From Ptychodera flava (lineage: Eukaryota > Hemichordata > Enteropneusta > Ptychoderidae), in NCBI RefSeq assembly GCF_041260155.1, contig NC_091943.1:21576283-21640282 (forward strand): a DNA stretch of 64,000 nt, given 5' to 3'. A program made the position numbers and the translations under genes. This document shows, piece by piece, positions 44,902 to 55,799 of this stretch. Under the pieces are notes generated by a model. It saw only the letters and a program-made list of their open reading frames with translations. It was not told where the DNA came from and made no database searches. Within the stretch, counting starts at the first letter, position 1. Each line of letters starts with the position of its first letter.

Positions 44902-45864
44902 CTATAAGAGTACAAGTATGACAGCAATAATCACAACGACGAAAATGAAGAACTTGATGAAGCGACTGAAGCTAGGTTTCTGTTTTGGCGTATTAAGTGG
45001 ACGCGTGCTGATTGGATGGAGGACGCGGTCCATCACTGTTTCTAAAACCATCTCAGCATCCGCCCATTTTCCGGGACCCATCAAACGATACTGGTATGGA
45101 GTGAAGGGACCAAAGAAACACTTATAAGCCAATTTTGGTTTGGTTAAAAACAAACGAAGAAAATTTGGCGTGACACCGATTTCAGTGCCGATTTCATCCA
45201 TATACGCGATGTAATCTACTTGCAGGGTATGTCGAGGTGACTTCACGTATCTCGATGCGGCGGCTTCTTTCCTACGATTGATATCAATGATCATGGTTTC
45301 CTGAGATGGTAGTCTGGCAAAACCTTTGAACACTCTTGTGGCCCATCGACATTGAATCTCTGATATTGGAGTAACGGCCCCGAATGGGTGTACCAGTCCG
45401 ATTACCGCCAGTGTACCGTGTTTCATTTGTGGAGGAAATACATATTTGTACAAGGTCACTTCGTTGTTGGTCACTTTGATGATGGACTCATCCAGGAACG
45501 GGAAGGCGAATGTGTATCCTGTTGCCATGATAACCTCATCGATGTCTTCTTCCACTGTGCCGTCTTCAAACTCTACGCTGGTTTCCAAGAAACGCTTCAC
45601 ATTTGCCTTTATCTTGATGCCACCGGACAAAATCTCATGCAGCAAATAATCATTCACTGTCAGACCCTGTTGAAGTGGATTATTGCGTGGTTGTAATCCA
45701 TAGATTGCGTGATCGAAGGTGTTACTTACGCCTCTTTGAATGTATCTTGCTAACAAAGGAAGAGGCATCGCGTTCAGAGCCCGAGAAAAATAGACGCTAG
45801 CTGGCAGTCCTTTTGGACCCACTCTGCTCACCACCCAGGTTCCTCTTCTTGTGCTCAGCAAAAC
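44902..45864 (-). CDS. FMO copy A, exon 2
   Basis: Begins VLLSTRRGTW after a TTTCAG acceptor. It carries EDIDEVIMATGYTF and ends with a hydrophobic anchor (FFIFVVVIIAVILVLL) and stop at 44902-44904. STRRG directly after the junction is the usual FMO context. Confidence 0.93.
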   Translation of the reverse strand, partial: VLLSTRRGTWVVSRVGPKGLPASVYFSRALNAMPLPLLARYIQRGVSNTFDHAIYGLQPRNNPLQQGLTVNDYLLHEILSGGIKIKANVKRFLETSVEFEDGTVEEDIDEVIMATGYTFAFPFLDESIIKVTNNEVTLYKYVFPPQMKHGTLAVIGLVHPFGAVTPISEIQCRWATRVFKGFARLPSQETMIIDINRRKEAAASRYVKSPRHTLQVDYIAYMDEIGTEIGVTPNFLRLFLTKPKLAYKCFFGPFTPYQYRLMGPGKWADAEMVLETVMDRVLHPISTRPLNTPKQKPSFSRFIKFFIFVVVIIAVILVLL

Positions 45865-46859
45865 CTGAAATTCAGATGAACGAGCATTATTTTTTGAAAC
45901 AGTATTTTAGGGAAAATATTGTGGCGCAGAACGAAATGGAAATTTCTGTTGTCGCTGAAATCAAAAGAGAAAAGAATAATGCAATTGTTGCTTGAGGCAC
46001 ACTGTAGACAAGTGCATTTTCTGAGATATACTCAGCATTCGCAGTCCAAATTTGACATATTTGATGTCAATGTACTTGACTCACAATGAAGAAACCACGG
46101 TTTATTTTTCGCATGTTCATTGGAATGAACGGCTTTTTACATTGACCTACTGAAACCCTCTCCACGGTCCCCTATATCATATACTGTTATGCATGTTACA
46201 TCTCAGATACAGGCACTCGATGTCGTCTTTACCTGTGAACAAACGCGTGCCAGATCCACCGCCGCATCGCCGCCGGAGTTACCGATCCCAATCACCAAAA
46301 CGCGTTTATGCTCGTAACCACGCGAGTGCTTGTAGTCGTGGCTATGGATAACTCTGCCTCTGAAAACCTCCTGTCCTGGAAATTTCACCGGATTGGGATC
46401 GACATGGTGACCCGTACACGCCAGCACCGCATCAAAGGTTTCTTTCTTGCTCGTGTATTTCTCCTTGTCTGTATATTCTACATCCCACTTTCCAGTTGCG
46501 TCAAAATCTGTCGCTGGCTTAACACTATTGACGTGAGCGTTGAAGTGAACGTACTTTAACAATCCAAACTGATCAGCATAAAGTCTGAAGTATTTCATCA
46601 CCCAGGTATTATGCATGTAGTTTGGAAATTCTTTAGGTGCTGGGAAATCACTGAAACTCATGATCTCTTTGCTTGTATTGATCACTGTTGTTCGGAATAC
46701 ACTGGCGTGACCTTCTCTGATATCTTCATGGTAGTTCCACAGCCCACCGATGTCTGTACTTTTTTCAAAGCATACCGGTTCAAGACCTTCATCCAGACAA
46801 CATTTAATGGCCGTTAGCCCACTGGCTCCAGCTCCTAGAACAGCGACCCTCTTAGACAT
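44902..46859 (-). CDS. Flavin-containing monooxygenase, complete two-exon gene (copy A)
   Basis: Exon 1 is 46859-46233 (209 codons) and exon 2 is 45864-44902, separated by a 368-bp intron with GTAAAG donor and TTTCAG acceptor, phase 0. The protein is 529 residues, the normal FMO length. Seen: FAD-binding GAGASG at 9-14, the FMO signature F-x-G-x-x-x-H-x-x-x-Y at 166-176, NADPH-binding GIGNSG at 191-196, ATGY at 323-326, and a hydrophobic C-terminal anchor in the last 20 or so residues. Family knowledge: FAD- and NADPH-dependent oxygenation of soft nucleophiles (N, S) at the endoplasmic reticulum membrane. The start chosen is MSKRVAVLGAG. An in-frame upstream Met at 46976 would add 39 residues before the FAD fold and is unlikely. 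It is the paralogue of the gene at 51548-53498. Confidence 0.93.
46233..46859 (-). CDS. FMO copy A, exon 1
   Basis: Encodes residues 1-209 with the FAD fold and the first part of the NADPH fold, ending DLARVCSQ. The donor on the minus strand reads CAG/GTAAAG. The same length (627 bp) and break point occur in copy B. Confidence 0.93.
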
Positions 46860-47212
46860 GTTGTTCAACGGGGAACTTTTCGACACAGGCGCAACAAATG
46901 ATACACAAACGGTATTAAATTGACCAAATCCGTACAGCACTGAGTGCAAAGCCTTTGTAATATAAACTTTTGTCACGAAACATTAAAATAAATTTTCATA
47001 GCATTTAGGTCAGATGTTGTGGTTTCAAAATAGAGCGCGAGAGATGAATAATAGCCTAATAATAAGATGGGGTGGAAATGACCTATTTTCAATGACAATT
47101 TCGTTTTTTATGAAGTGATGTCGAAGTAATATTTAACGGGAGACCTGTTACGGTTCATAAATTTGTAACCCTCGCTGAGACTTGAACTTAAAAATAAACA
47201 TATCGCAAAAAA

Positions 47213-47770
47213 CTTAATGTGCCCACTTGTTGTGTTGACGTTTTTTGTTTGTCATATCCGGAAATATACTCCAGGCACCAAAATAGGTCTTTGACGTCCC
47301 GTTATGGGGATGGATATTGTCAGACTTGAGTTTAACCTATCCTACTTCACATTTAGCACCGGGACACGTTTGAGGTCAGGGACATGTTTAAGGTGTTAAC
47401 GGACGTCACAACACACTATGCAAATTACATGACTTGATTCGGTTGGTGAAGGCTTTTTTCTCGCGGCAGTGCTGAAAAATATGAAAGGTTGATATTCAAG
47501 AGTTAGTGTCACAAATGGAATGCATAGAATTCTCCTTGATGGAGTTTTTCTGCTTCTTCGGCTAGAAAAGTCTGCAAATACGCTTTACAGAGCATTATGT
47601 TTCACAGTGAAGAGTTGGTCGAATGTCGGGATATAAAAAATTATCGAAACGTAACTGAGCAACTTACCTAGAACGAATGATTCGTTAAGTTAATTGTATC
47701 AATTTTTAACAATCATCTGAAAACCTTTATCCTTTGGCATAGCATCAGAAAATAGAGCATTGTGACGCAT
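47213..47770. repeat. Segmental duplication, copy 2
   Basis: Direct repeat of 42235-42660, lying upstream of FMO copy A. Contains an extra stretch around 47290-47400 compared with copy 1. Confidence 0.75.
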
Positions 47771-47794
47771 CGACTGCTTTAATGTACATTTTTA

Positions 47795-49250
47795 GCTCAC
47801 GTGTTCACACACGTAAGCTAAGCGATGTCTACCTGTCTGTCCGTGTGTGCATACGTGTGTGTGTTTGTGTCTGTCTGTTTATTTACACGATAACTCAAAA
47901 ACGGCTAAACAGATTCAAGTCGGACTAGGTAGACAGGTACATTTTACTCATGGCAAGAACTAATTTGATTTTGGTTGGTGTGGCTTTGATATAAATAAAG
48001 TTATGAAACATCATTTTTTTCATATAATGGTTTCCTGTTTAGACAGTATTGACTGTGTCAGCATATGTCAAGAAATGCTGCACGAAATTACATGAAACTT
48101 TTCACAGATGACAATCTCAGAACATTATGATGATACTACGAGTATCATATCAATTATCTCCTCACTTGCATATGTAATTACCTTTTGTAATTAGTGATAT
48201 AACTCCCAAATTCCTACACCAAATTCGATGATACCTGCTAATATTGATCTGATAGATAATTAATTGTACTGTGAAGCATTGGGCATTTTCAAGCTAATAA
48301 ATAGTTCATTTGCATATTTTATGAAGTTTTGTATTAGTCATATAACTCTGAAATAACTGCACCTAATTTGATATCTAATTGTCGCTTGAAGCACTGAGCA
48401 GTGTTAGGTGCAGCCAACGAACAATGCACTTTTAAAGGGGTCCTTACTACGATGAAATATATTGTGCATGACAAGTAATGTGAACTGATTAATTTTTAAG
48501 TCCAGAGGGTAATTAATTAGCTGTTCATAATTTGCCCTCCCACAGAAAATTTTTCGACTTACCCTCCCAAACTCAAACTTCATTTTTACCCATTCCCCAC
48601 TTATTTTTGCCTGTTTCCCTTCCCCACTGTGAATTTTTGAAGCTCCCTCGCCCTGTGGCGAAAAAAACTTGCCAATTTCCCCTGCCCTGGCAACAATTAC
48701 CCTCAAAAAGTTTTTCGCCAAGCCCTGTCCCCAGGACAATCAACCGATATCTGCCCTACCCTACGAAAAAAAAACTAAAATTTGCTCCCCTGCCACCTAA
48801 AAACATGTCCCCTGCCCGAGCAAAATTAAAATTTCCCCTGCCCTCGAAAATTGCTCCTGGAATAGCTTTTCCGATGAATAGCTCCGTTGGCTGCATCTGC
48901 AGTGTCATGTTAATAAATAGCTCATTGTCATAACAATGAACATTTGTAATTAGTCATATAGTTCCGAAATAATTGCACTACATTTGATGAAATGTGCTGC
49001 AGATACTGATCCAACAGATGTCTGACAGTGTTGAGAAACATTTAGTAATGTGAAGTTAACTAAGGGTTCATTTGCATATTTAACAAACTTTGTAATTAGT
49101 AATATAACTCTGAAATTATGGCGTCGAATTTGGTGAAACTTGCTAGAGATATTGATCTGATATCTCATTGTCGCCAGAAGCATTGAGCAGTATCAAGTTA
49201 ATTAAGGGTTCATTTGCATATTCAATAAAGTCTGTAATTAATCATTTTTT
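47795..49250 (+). repeat. CACGTG element with 146-bp monomers, interrupted by a MITE
   Basis: Starts TTAGCTCACGTGTTCACACA, a short GT/GTCT run, then monomers. The MITE at 48407-48898 splits one monomer. Confidence 0.8.
48407..48898. mobile_element. 492-bp MITE with 9-bp target duplication
   Basis: Terminal inverted repeats around TGCAGCCAACG are flanked by GCAGTGTTA (48398-48406) and GCAGTGTCA (48899-48907). It interrupts a 146-bp monomer whose sequence resumes cleanly. The plus strand is markedly C-rich (many CCCTGCCC and CCCTCCC runs). No coding content. An 8-9-bp duplication allows Mutator-, Merlin- or hAT-type ancestry. Confidence 0.65.
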
Positions 49251-49255
49251 AATTA

Positions 49256-49460
49256 TGTTCCTCATGGTCATTGGAATGAATGGCTTATTAGATCCGTAAA
49301 TCCGTACAGCACTAAGTGCAAAGCCTTTGTAATATAGACTCCTGTCACGAAACATTAAAATTAATTTTCATTGCATTTAGGTCAGATTGGTTTCCAATTA
49401 GAGAGCGCGACAAATGAATAATAGCGTAATGATAAGATGGAGTGGTAGTCGACGTTTTTC
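49256..49460 (-). pseudogene. Relic of an FMO-type 5' flank with intron fragment
   Basis: 49257-49288 matches part of the FMO A intron (about 46109-46134, CATTGGAATGAA-x-GGCTT). 49297-49460 matches the sequence from 46928 to about 47080 upstream of FMO A (TCCGTACAGCACT, GCAAAGCCTTTGTAATATA, GTCACGAAACATTAAAAT). The coding exon between them is missing, which suggests a third, deleted FMO copy. Confidence 0.6.
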
Positions 49461-49539
49461 GATTTTAATTTCTAATTTTAAGCAGATGTGAACATGGTTT
49501 ATAACAGGTTCATTACATAGTAGTACGCGTCACACAAGA

Positions 49540-50620
49540 ATCAGATATCTGTCAGATCATTATATGTAGCAGGTTTCATCAACGTTCGCACAGTACCCTC
49601 GGAGTTAAAGCACCAATTACAAAACTTCATTTAATATGCAAATGAGCTGTTTATTAATTTGACACTGCTCAATTCTTCATGGGACAATTAGATATCTATC
49701 AGATCAACATCTATAGCACATTTCATCAAATTTATTACTGTAATTTCGGATTAATATCACTAATTACAAAGTTCATTGAATATCCAAATGAACCCTTAAT
49801 TAACTTGACACTGCTCAGTGCTTCACGCGACAATTACATATTTCTCAGATCAGTAACTGTAGCAGGTTTCACCGAATTCGGTGCAATAATTTCAGAGTTA
49901 CTTCACTAATTACAATTAAAAGGTTCATTATATATGCAAATGAATCCTCAATTAACTCTACACTACTAAATGCTTCACAACATAGTCAGATATCTCTCGG
50001 ATCAGTATCTTCAACAGATCTCATCAAATTTGATGCAGTTATTTTGGAGTTATATGACTAATTACAAAACTTCATTAAATGTGCAAATGAGCTATTTATT
50101 AACTTGACACTGGGCAAAGCTTCTCAGTACAGTTAAATATCTATCAGATCAATATCTGTAGCAGGTATCACCAAATTTGATGTAGGCATTTTAGAGTTAT
50201 ATCACTAATTACAAAAGTTCATTTAATATGCAAATGAGCAGATAATTGACATGACACTCATAGTATCATCAAAATGTTCTGCGATTGTCATCTGTGGAAA
50301 GTTTTATGAAATTTAAAGTTGTGCAGTATTTCTTGATATATGTTAACACTGTCATTACTGTCTCCATAGGAAACCATTATATGAAAAAAGATAGTCATAA
50401 CTTCATTAATATGCAAGCCACACTAACCAAAATCCAATCAGTTCTTGCAATTAGCATACAGTACCTGTCTACCAAGTCCGACCTACATCCGTTCAGCCGT
50501 TTTTGAGTTATCGTGTAAACAGACAGACAGACACACTAACACACACACCACACACACACCAGCAGACAGACAGACAGACATCGCTATGACATTAATTCAC
50601 ATGAGTGAACACGTGAGCTA
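49540..50620 (-). repeat. CACGTG element with 146-bp monomers, minus orientation
   Basis: About five monomers with ATATGCAAATGAGC, then the CCGTTTTTGAGTTATCGTGT block, a GACA/CACA run (50520-50580) and a closing CACGTG box at about 50612. Confidence 0.85.
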
Positions 50621-50709
50621 AAAATGAACCCCAACAAGTGGTAGATCAGAAAATCACTGTAGAAATTTGAGAGTCCGACTATCTGGCCTTGAGGCGCGTT
50701 CTACCTTAA
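50621..50709 (+). mobile_element. TTAA-family MITE, 3' fragment
   Basis: Only the last 90 bp is present, with GAGAGTCCGA and ending GAGGCGCGTTCTACCTTAA. It abuts the end of a CACGTG-type repeat element. Confidence 0.6.
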
Positions 50710-51547
50710 ATCAACTTTGGCAGCAAGAGAAACTGCATGGAATGGATAGAACAAACGTACAACTTCATTCACTACATTGCCTTTTATTGAACTTCAGAGC
50801 AGTAGCATGCAAACTTAACAAATAAGCATCGCACGCTCAATGGAGTATTTCCAACATTTCGGAGATGACTAGTAATTAACTTGAATTTAATTATATATGC
50901 ATTAAAAATACTCTAAGTTGATGACGTTATGAAAAACAACACATCGTCGGAAAGTACAGAAATATACTTCTTCAGAAACCGTATGTGATGACCAGACTTC
51001 CTCAGCATGACATGTTATTTTCAAATCATTGTGGCCATATATTTCTTTACTCATATAACCTCAGAATACCAAAGGGATAACAAAATTGGAACATTTTATA
51101 GACTAACATTGACACTAAATAGGTAGAATAAGAAAGATAAGGAATGTAGAAAGTTCCTTTATACGCCCTCTATCGTTGACATCGGCTAATATTTTAGTAT
51201 CTAGTAGAATCACTTTGAGGATTGTCGAAATGATTATTGTTTAAAAATGTCTTGAAAAAAGCAAGGCATGTTCTGTTATGTGTATGTGTTTCGCTGGCTA
51301 TAAATCATTCCTATCTGTTACCTATAAGGTCCATTAATATCTCTTTGTGAATTTTAAACCCTGCAAAAAGCTGACCAAGCAACATGTTGAAACACTCTTA
51401 AAAATATGACTGAAGATATTGCTTTATAAAACGACAATGACAGTATGGCTTTCTACAGAAAACTTTTATCTACTTCTATTGACACTTGCTTGAATGCTTA
51501 TAATTGAAATAGCGTATAGCGTATATTTTGCAGTCCCGTGCATAAAA
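50710..51547. other. Downstream flank of FMO copy B, nothing recognised
   Basis: AT-rich unique sequence; part is presumably the 3' UTR of FMO B (minus strand). Confidence 0.4.
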
Positions 51548-52522
51548 TTATTCAGTTTGTGTATACTTCATGATGGCAGCCAAAATTACAACACCAAAAA
51601 CTAGGAACGTGAATAAACTACCGACATACGATGTCTCCCTCTGTTGCTTAACTGGCCGTGTTTGGGTTGGGTAGCGGACACGGTCCATCATGGTGTGGAT
51701 AGCTTTCGCAGCGCCATCCCATTTCCCGGGACCCATCAAACGATACTGGTACGGGGTAAATTGACCAAAGAAACACCTATAAGCCAATATCGGATTGGTT
51801 AAAAACAAAAGGAGGAAATTCGGCTTCACGCCGATATGCTCGGCGATTTCATCCATGAAAGGAATCAGATCTACTTGTATGGTGTGGCGCTGCGATTTCA
51901 CGTATCTGGCCGCCATGACGTCTTTCTTTTTCTGGATGTCTGCCATCATTTTCTCTTTAGGGGGAAGTTTGAGGAGGCCCTTGAGAACTAGCGTTGCCCA
52001 ACGGCATTGAAGCTCTGAAATAGCGTTTATAGGCCCTATTGGTTGGGCAAAGCCGATTATGGACAGTGTGCCATGTTTCAGGTGAGGAGGATATTGATAC
52101 TTGTACAGTGGATTTTCGTTTTTGTACACTTTGATGACCGACTCGTCCAGGAACGGGAAACCAAATGTGTAACCTGTCGCCATGATAACCTCATCGATGT
52201 CTTCTTCCACTGTGTCGTCTTCAAAGACCACACTGGTCTTCAGGAATTTCTTCACGTTGGCCTTCACCTTGACGCAACCCGACAAGATCTCGTTCGGTAA
52301 GAAGTCGTTGATTGTCGGGTGTTCTTGTATCGGACTGTGTTCGGGCTGCAGCCCGAAGTTGGCGTGATCGAGATTGGCCTTCAGTTTCTTCTCGAGAAAA
52401 TAAGCCTTTAGAGACAGGGGGATCGATTGACGGGCGCGTGTAAAATCGAAAATGTTGGAGGGCAGCCCCTCCGGGCCGACGCGATGTGTTATCCAGCATC
52501 CCCTTCTTGTGCTCAAAAACAC
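51548..52522 (-). CDS. FMO copy B, exon 2
   Basis: Starts VFLSTRRGCW after a TTTCAG acceptor. It contains EEDIDEVIMATGYTF and FTPYQYRLMGPGKW, the latter shared word for word with copy A. The stop is at 51548-51550. Confidence 0.93.
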   Translation of the reverse strand: MFLSTRRGCWITHRVGPEGLPSNIFDFTRARQSIPLSLKAYFLEKKLKANLDHANFGLQPEHSPIQEHPTINDFLPNEILSGCVKVKANVKKFLKTSVVFEDDTVEEDIDEVIMATGYTFGFPFLDESVIKVYKNENPLYKYQYPPHLKHGTLSIIGFAQPIGPINAISELQCRWATLVLKGLLKLPPKEKMMADIQKKKDVMAARYVKSQRHTIQVDLIPFMDEIAEHIGVKPNFLLLFLTNPILAYRCFFGQFTPYQYRLMGPGKWDGAAKAIHTMMDRVRYPTQTRPVKQQRETSYVGSLFTFLVFGVVILAAIMKYTQTE

Positions 52523-53498
52523 CTGAAATCATAACATGAGACACGTGATATTAAGTAATAAATATGGACAAAAGATCGTTTCAATCATATAGAGTAACAC
52601 AGCTTTACTTTTGACTTAGTTGTGATTGAAATAAAATTAATTGATATGGTGGAATAACGAAAAGACAACGGTAAAATATTTGATATATTTCCTATATGTG
52701 CATTCTAAAGGATTCGACATGAAGTACCCGGTCAGTCATGACTGTATCAGCTAAAGTCAGCACAGCAATGTCACTGTAAGAGATTCTAATGTAACGCAAA
52801 TGTGTAACTCATAGTTGCTAGGAAGCCATCGTTCAACGCCATCGTCAAAAGCGTTGTTTCCGCAATATTACCTGTGAACCAATCCGTGACAGCTCGACGG
52901 CAGCATCTCCACCCGAGTTGCCGACCCCAATCACCAAAATACGCTTATCTTCATAGTCGCGTGGATGCTTGTAGTCGTGGGTATGGATGATTCTGCCTTG
53001 GAAGTCGTCCTGTCCTGGAAATGTCGGCACATTTGGATCCACGTGGTGGCCTGTACAAACCAAGACACCATCAAACGTTTCCGTGTTGCTCGTGCCTTTC
53101 TCCTTGTCGGTGTAACTCACGTCCCATTTCCCGCTCGTGTCGTAATCTGCGGCCTGTCTGACGCTGTCGATATGGGTCTTAAAGTTAATGTGCTTCATCA
53201 AGCCAAATTTTTCAGCATAGAGCCTGAAATACTGCATGACGTAAGTATTATGCATGTAATTTGGATACTCCTTTGGCGCTGGGAAGTCACTGAAGGCCAT
53301 TAGCTCTTTGCTGGTGTTGATTATTGTTGAACGGAACACACTAGCATGGCCATCTTTGACATCCTCGTGGTAGTTCCACAGTCCACCGATGTCTGTACCT
53401 TTATCGAAGCACACTGGTTCCAGACCTTCATCCAGGCAACATTTCATGGCAATCAGCCCACTGGCTCCGGCTCCGATGACGGCTATCCTCTTCGGCAT
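51548..53498 (-). CDS. Flavin-containing monooxygenase, complete two-exon gene (copy B)
   Basis: Exon 1 is 53498-52872 (209 codons) and exon 2 is 52522-51548, with a 349-bp intron (GTAATA donor, TTTCAG acceptor). The protein is 533 residues. Seen: GAGASG at 9-14, F-x-G-x-x-x-H-x-x-x-Y at 166-176 (FQGRIIHTHDY), GVGNSG at 191-196, the ATGYTFGF motif in exon 2, and a C-terminal hydrophobic anchor (LFTFLVFGVVILAAI) with a short polar end KYTQTE. Motif positions and the intron site match copy A, so the two arose by tandem duplication. Exon 1 is well conserved; the stretch just after the STRRG block and the C-terminus differ most. Likely a microsomal FAD/NADPH monooxygenase; the substrate cannot be told. 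Confidence 0.93.
52872..53498 (-). CDS. FMO copy B, exon 1
   Basis: Starts MPKRIAVIGAGASG and ends ELSRIGSQ at a CAG/GTAATA donor. Frame beyond the donor is intronic. Confidence 0.93.
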
Positions 53499-54083
53499 GG
53501 CGAATGGTACTTGTTGATTCTAGAGTTTGAATGAACAAATATCTTATGTCATTGTCGTGTGATCACCATTTTCGAAAATAAAGTAATCACCAAAAGCAAG
53601 GTTACAACCACTCAAGCGCTGTTTGTTTGGATCATGTTTTAGACTTTCACTGACTTTGGATGACCAATGATATTGCTATGACACATGGGAGTGGGGAGGA
53701 ATTGCGTACATTTAAATCATATCGTTTAAATTAGGGTCAGTTTGAAAAGTGTGATGGTAGGCAACTGGCTGTGGCTCAGGAGTGATCCATTACGGTTACC
53801 ATCCTCAGTTGTCAGAGACACAATGTATGAGGAAGATGACCGCGACCCATGCACAGTAAGCAAAAGTGACTTTTTAATGAATTTGGATCAATACCCACGC
53901 AGCACATGGGAGCTGGATTACGTCTGCATTGTTGTCAGGGCCTAACAAACACCCTAAGGACTTTACTTTCGACATATCAAAATATTTTACACTCATCAGC
54001 CAATGTGCAAAAGTTCGTTCATCCAAACACACAAATATTCAATCAGTTCATATGCAGGATTATCACAACTCATCGTGTCTGAG
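53499..54083. other. Upstream flank of FMO copy B, nothing recognised
   Basis: Probably contains the FMO B promoter and leader on the minus strand; no specific motif is secure. Confidence 0.4.
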
Positions 54084-54112
54084 TATCACTATGGCGCGTA
54101 ATCAAGGCCAAT

Positions 54113-54760
54113 ATTCTAACTCCCAATTTTCAACTATACAACTCGACATTCAACATTCAAACTCCCCATTTTCAACTATACAACTCGACATTCAACATTC
54201 AAACTCCCCATTTTCAACTATACAACGCGACATTCAACATTCAAACTCCCCATTTTCAACTATACAACTCGACATTCAACATTCAAACTCCCCATTTTCA
54301 ACTATACAACGCGACATTCAACATTCAAACTCCCCATTTTCAACTATACAACTCGACATTCAACATTCAAACTCCCCATTTTCAACTATACAACTCGACA
54401 TTCAACATTCAAACTCCCCATTTTCAACTATACAACTCGACATTCAACATTCAAACTCCCCATTTTCAACTATACAACTCAACATTCAACATTCAAACTC
54501 CCCATTTTCAACAATACAACGCAACATTCAACATTCAAACTCCCCATTTTCAACTATACAACGCAACATTCAACATTCAAACTCCCCATTTTCAACTATA
54601 CAACTCCACATTTTCAACTTTCGAACTCCCCATTTTCAACTATACAACTCTACATTTTCAACTTTCGAACTCCCAATTTTCAACTTTCGAACACCACACA
54701 TTCAACTTTCGAACTCCACATTTTCAACTATGGAACTCAACATTTTGGATTCGTATTCCC
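54113..54760. repeat. 42-bp minisatellite, left arm
   Basis: About 12 near-identical 42-bp units, decaying into shorter related motifs after 54600. Because 42 is a multiple of three and the unit lacks stops in one frame, it reads as repeated HSNSPFSTIQLDIQ. This is a by-product of the repeat, not evidence of a protein. Confidence 0.9.
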
Positions 54761-54863
54761 CATTTTCAACTATCGAAGTCATAGGTCCCCCTAGACCACT
54801 AGCCAGCGAACACAAGCCAAAATTAGCATACATATAGTCAAATACGACTTCAAAAAATCGTCG

Positions 54864-55244
54864 GTGTCATTTTACATGAAACTGCTTATCACTTTGTTAG
54901 GGAGTCCCAAACATATGGTGACCTCGCAGTTAATTTTGGACGACACCGGGTTCGTTAGTGACCACGTCAGTGGTAGTTTGTCTAGGCTGCTACTTGACCT
55001 TGACCAGCCCGACAGACGGGGAGATGTGTCACGTAGGTGTGAGAGTCTTGTTAGACTTTTGTCACAGTTAAGTGGCATTGGAATGTGTAGTGAGCGTATT
55101 GTCCAGCTGGTGCAAGCCGCTCAACGTGAAATACATGATGTTGAACATAGTGGTCACGGTGTAATAAAGGGAAAGTGGCTTCACACATCAGCCATCTCGT
55201 CTTGTATGTGCTTTGGTGTGTTTAGTGTTAGCTCTGCATTGTAG
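54864..55244 (+). CDS. Unknown ORF inside the foldback element
   Basis: 126 codons. The peptide contains LILDDTGFVSDHVSGSLSRL and, further on, VRLLSQLSGIGMCSERIV, then LVQAAQREIHDVE. It looks helical and soluble but matches no family I recognise. It stops right at the base of the first hairpin. It may be a remnant of an element-encoded protein or chance. Confidence 0.25.
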   Translation: MSFYMKLLITLLGSPKHMVTSQLILDDTGFVSDHVSGSLSRLLLDLDQPDRRGDVSRRCESLVRLLSQLSGIGMCSERIVQLVQAAQREIHDVEHSGHGVIKGKWLHTSAISSCMCFGVFSVSSAL

Positions 55245-55249
55245 GGCTG

Positions 55250-55425
55250 TGTGTTACCGGCGTTATACGGCCTCCCACTACATGTGGTGGGAGGCCGCAT
55301 AACGCCGGTAACAGACAGCCCTGCCTAGCCCTGCGTACGATGCTGTGTGTTCTGCTACAGCTAATCGCCCCGCTCACCAGGCGATTAGCTGTAGCGGAAC
55401 ACACAGCATCGTACTCAGGGCTAAG
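55250..55425. repeat. Pair of adjacent strong hairpins
   Basis: Hairpin 1 (about 55255-55312) has TTACCGGCGTTATACGGCC and its near-exact complement around a TACATGTGG loop. Hairpin 2 (about 55337-55420) has GATGCTGTGTGTTCTGCTAC and its complement around CGCTCACC. Short GGGCT/AGCCC boxes also pair at the borders. Confidence 0.8.
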
Positions 55426-55799
55426 CCCTGCCATGCAGAGCTAGTTTAGTGTTTGAGTTGTGTTTTGGCTGTAATAGTGTGGAAATTAACAAGCGAGTTG
55501 TTAATTTTAAAATAAGCCATGGCGAGCCACGCATGCATGCTCTTGATTAGACGACATGATAGCGACCGAATTAGGCCTAAGTGATGGCGGAGGTCGGCGG
55601 TAAATCTTGATAGCATCACAAATGTTCCAGTCCATATTTTTGGACCCTCTAGAACATCACATAGGAATAACTCTAAAACTCCGAAACGTCATGTGACGTA
55701 TCTATGACGCGTTCTGACGTAGTATAGCCCAGAAGGAAAAACGTGGGTAACTACAATGAAGCAAGTTAGGGATGCCTAGGGAGAATACGAATCCTAAAT

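Noticed and set aside
46860..46976. 39-residue N-terminal extension of FMO copy A
   Set aside because: FMOs begin with the FAD-fold strand within a few residues of the start; copy B starts at the equivalent Met.
53929..54837. 302-codon frame of repeated HSNSPFSTIQLDIQ
   Set aside because: Produced by a 42-bp minisatellite that is a multiple of three. The inverted arm gives the same peptide on the other strand. No domain or splice context.
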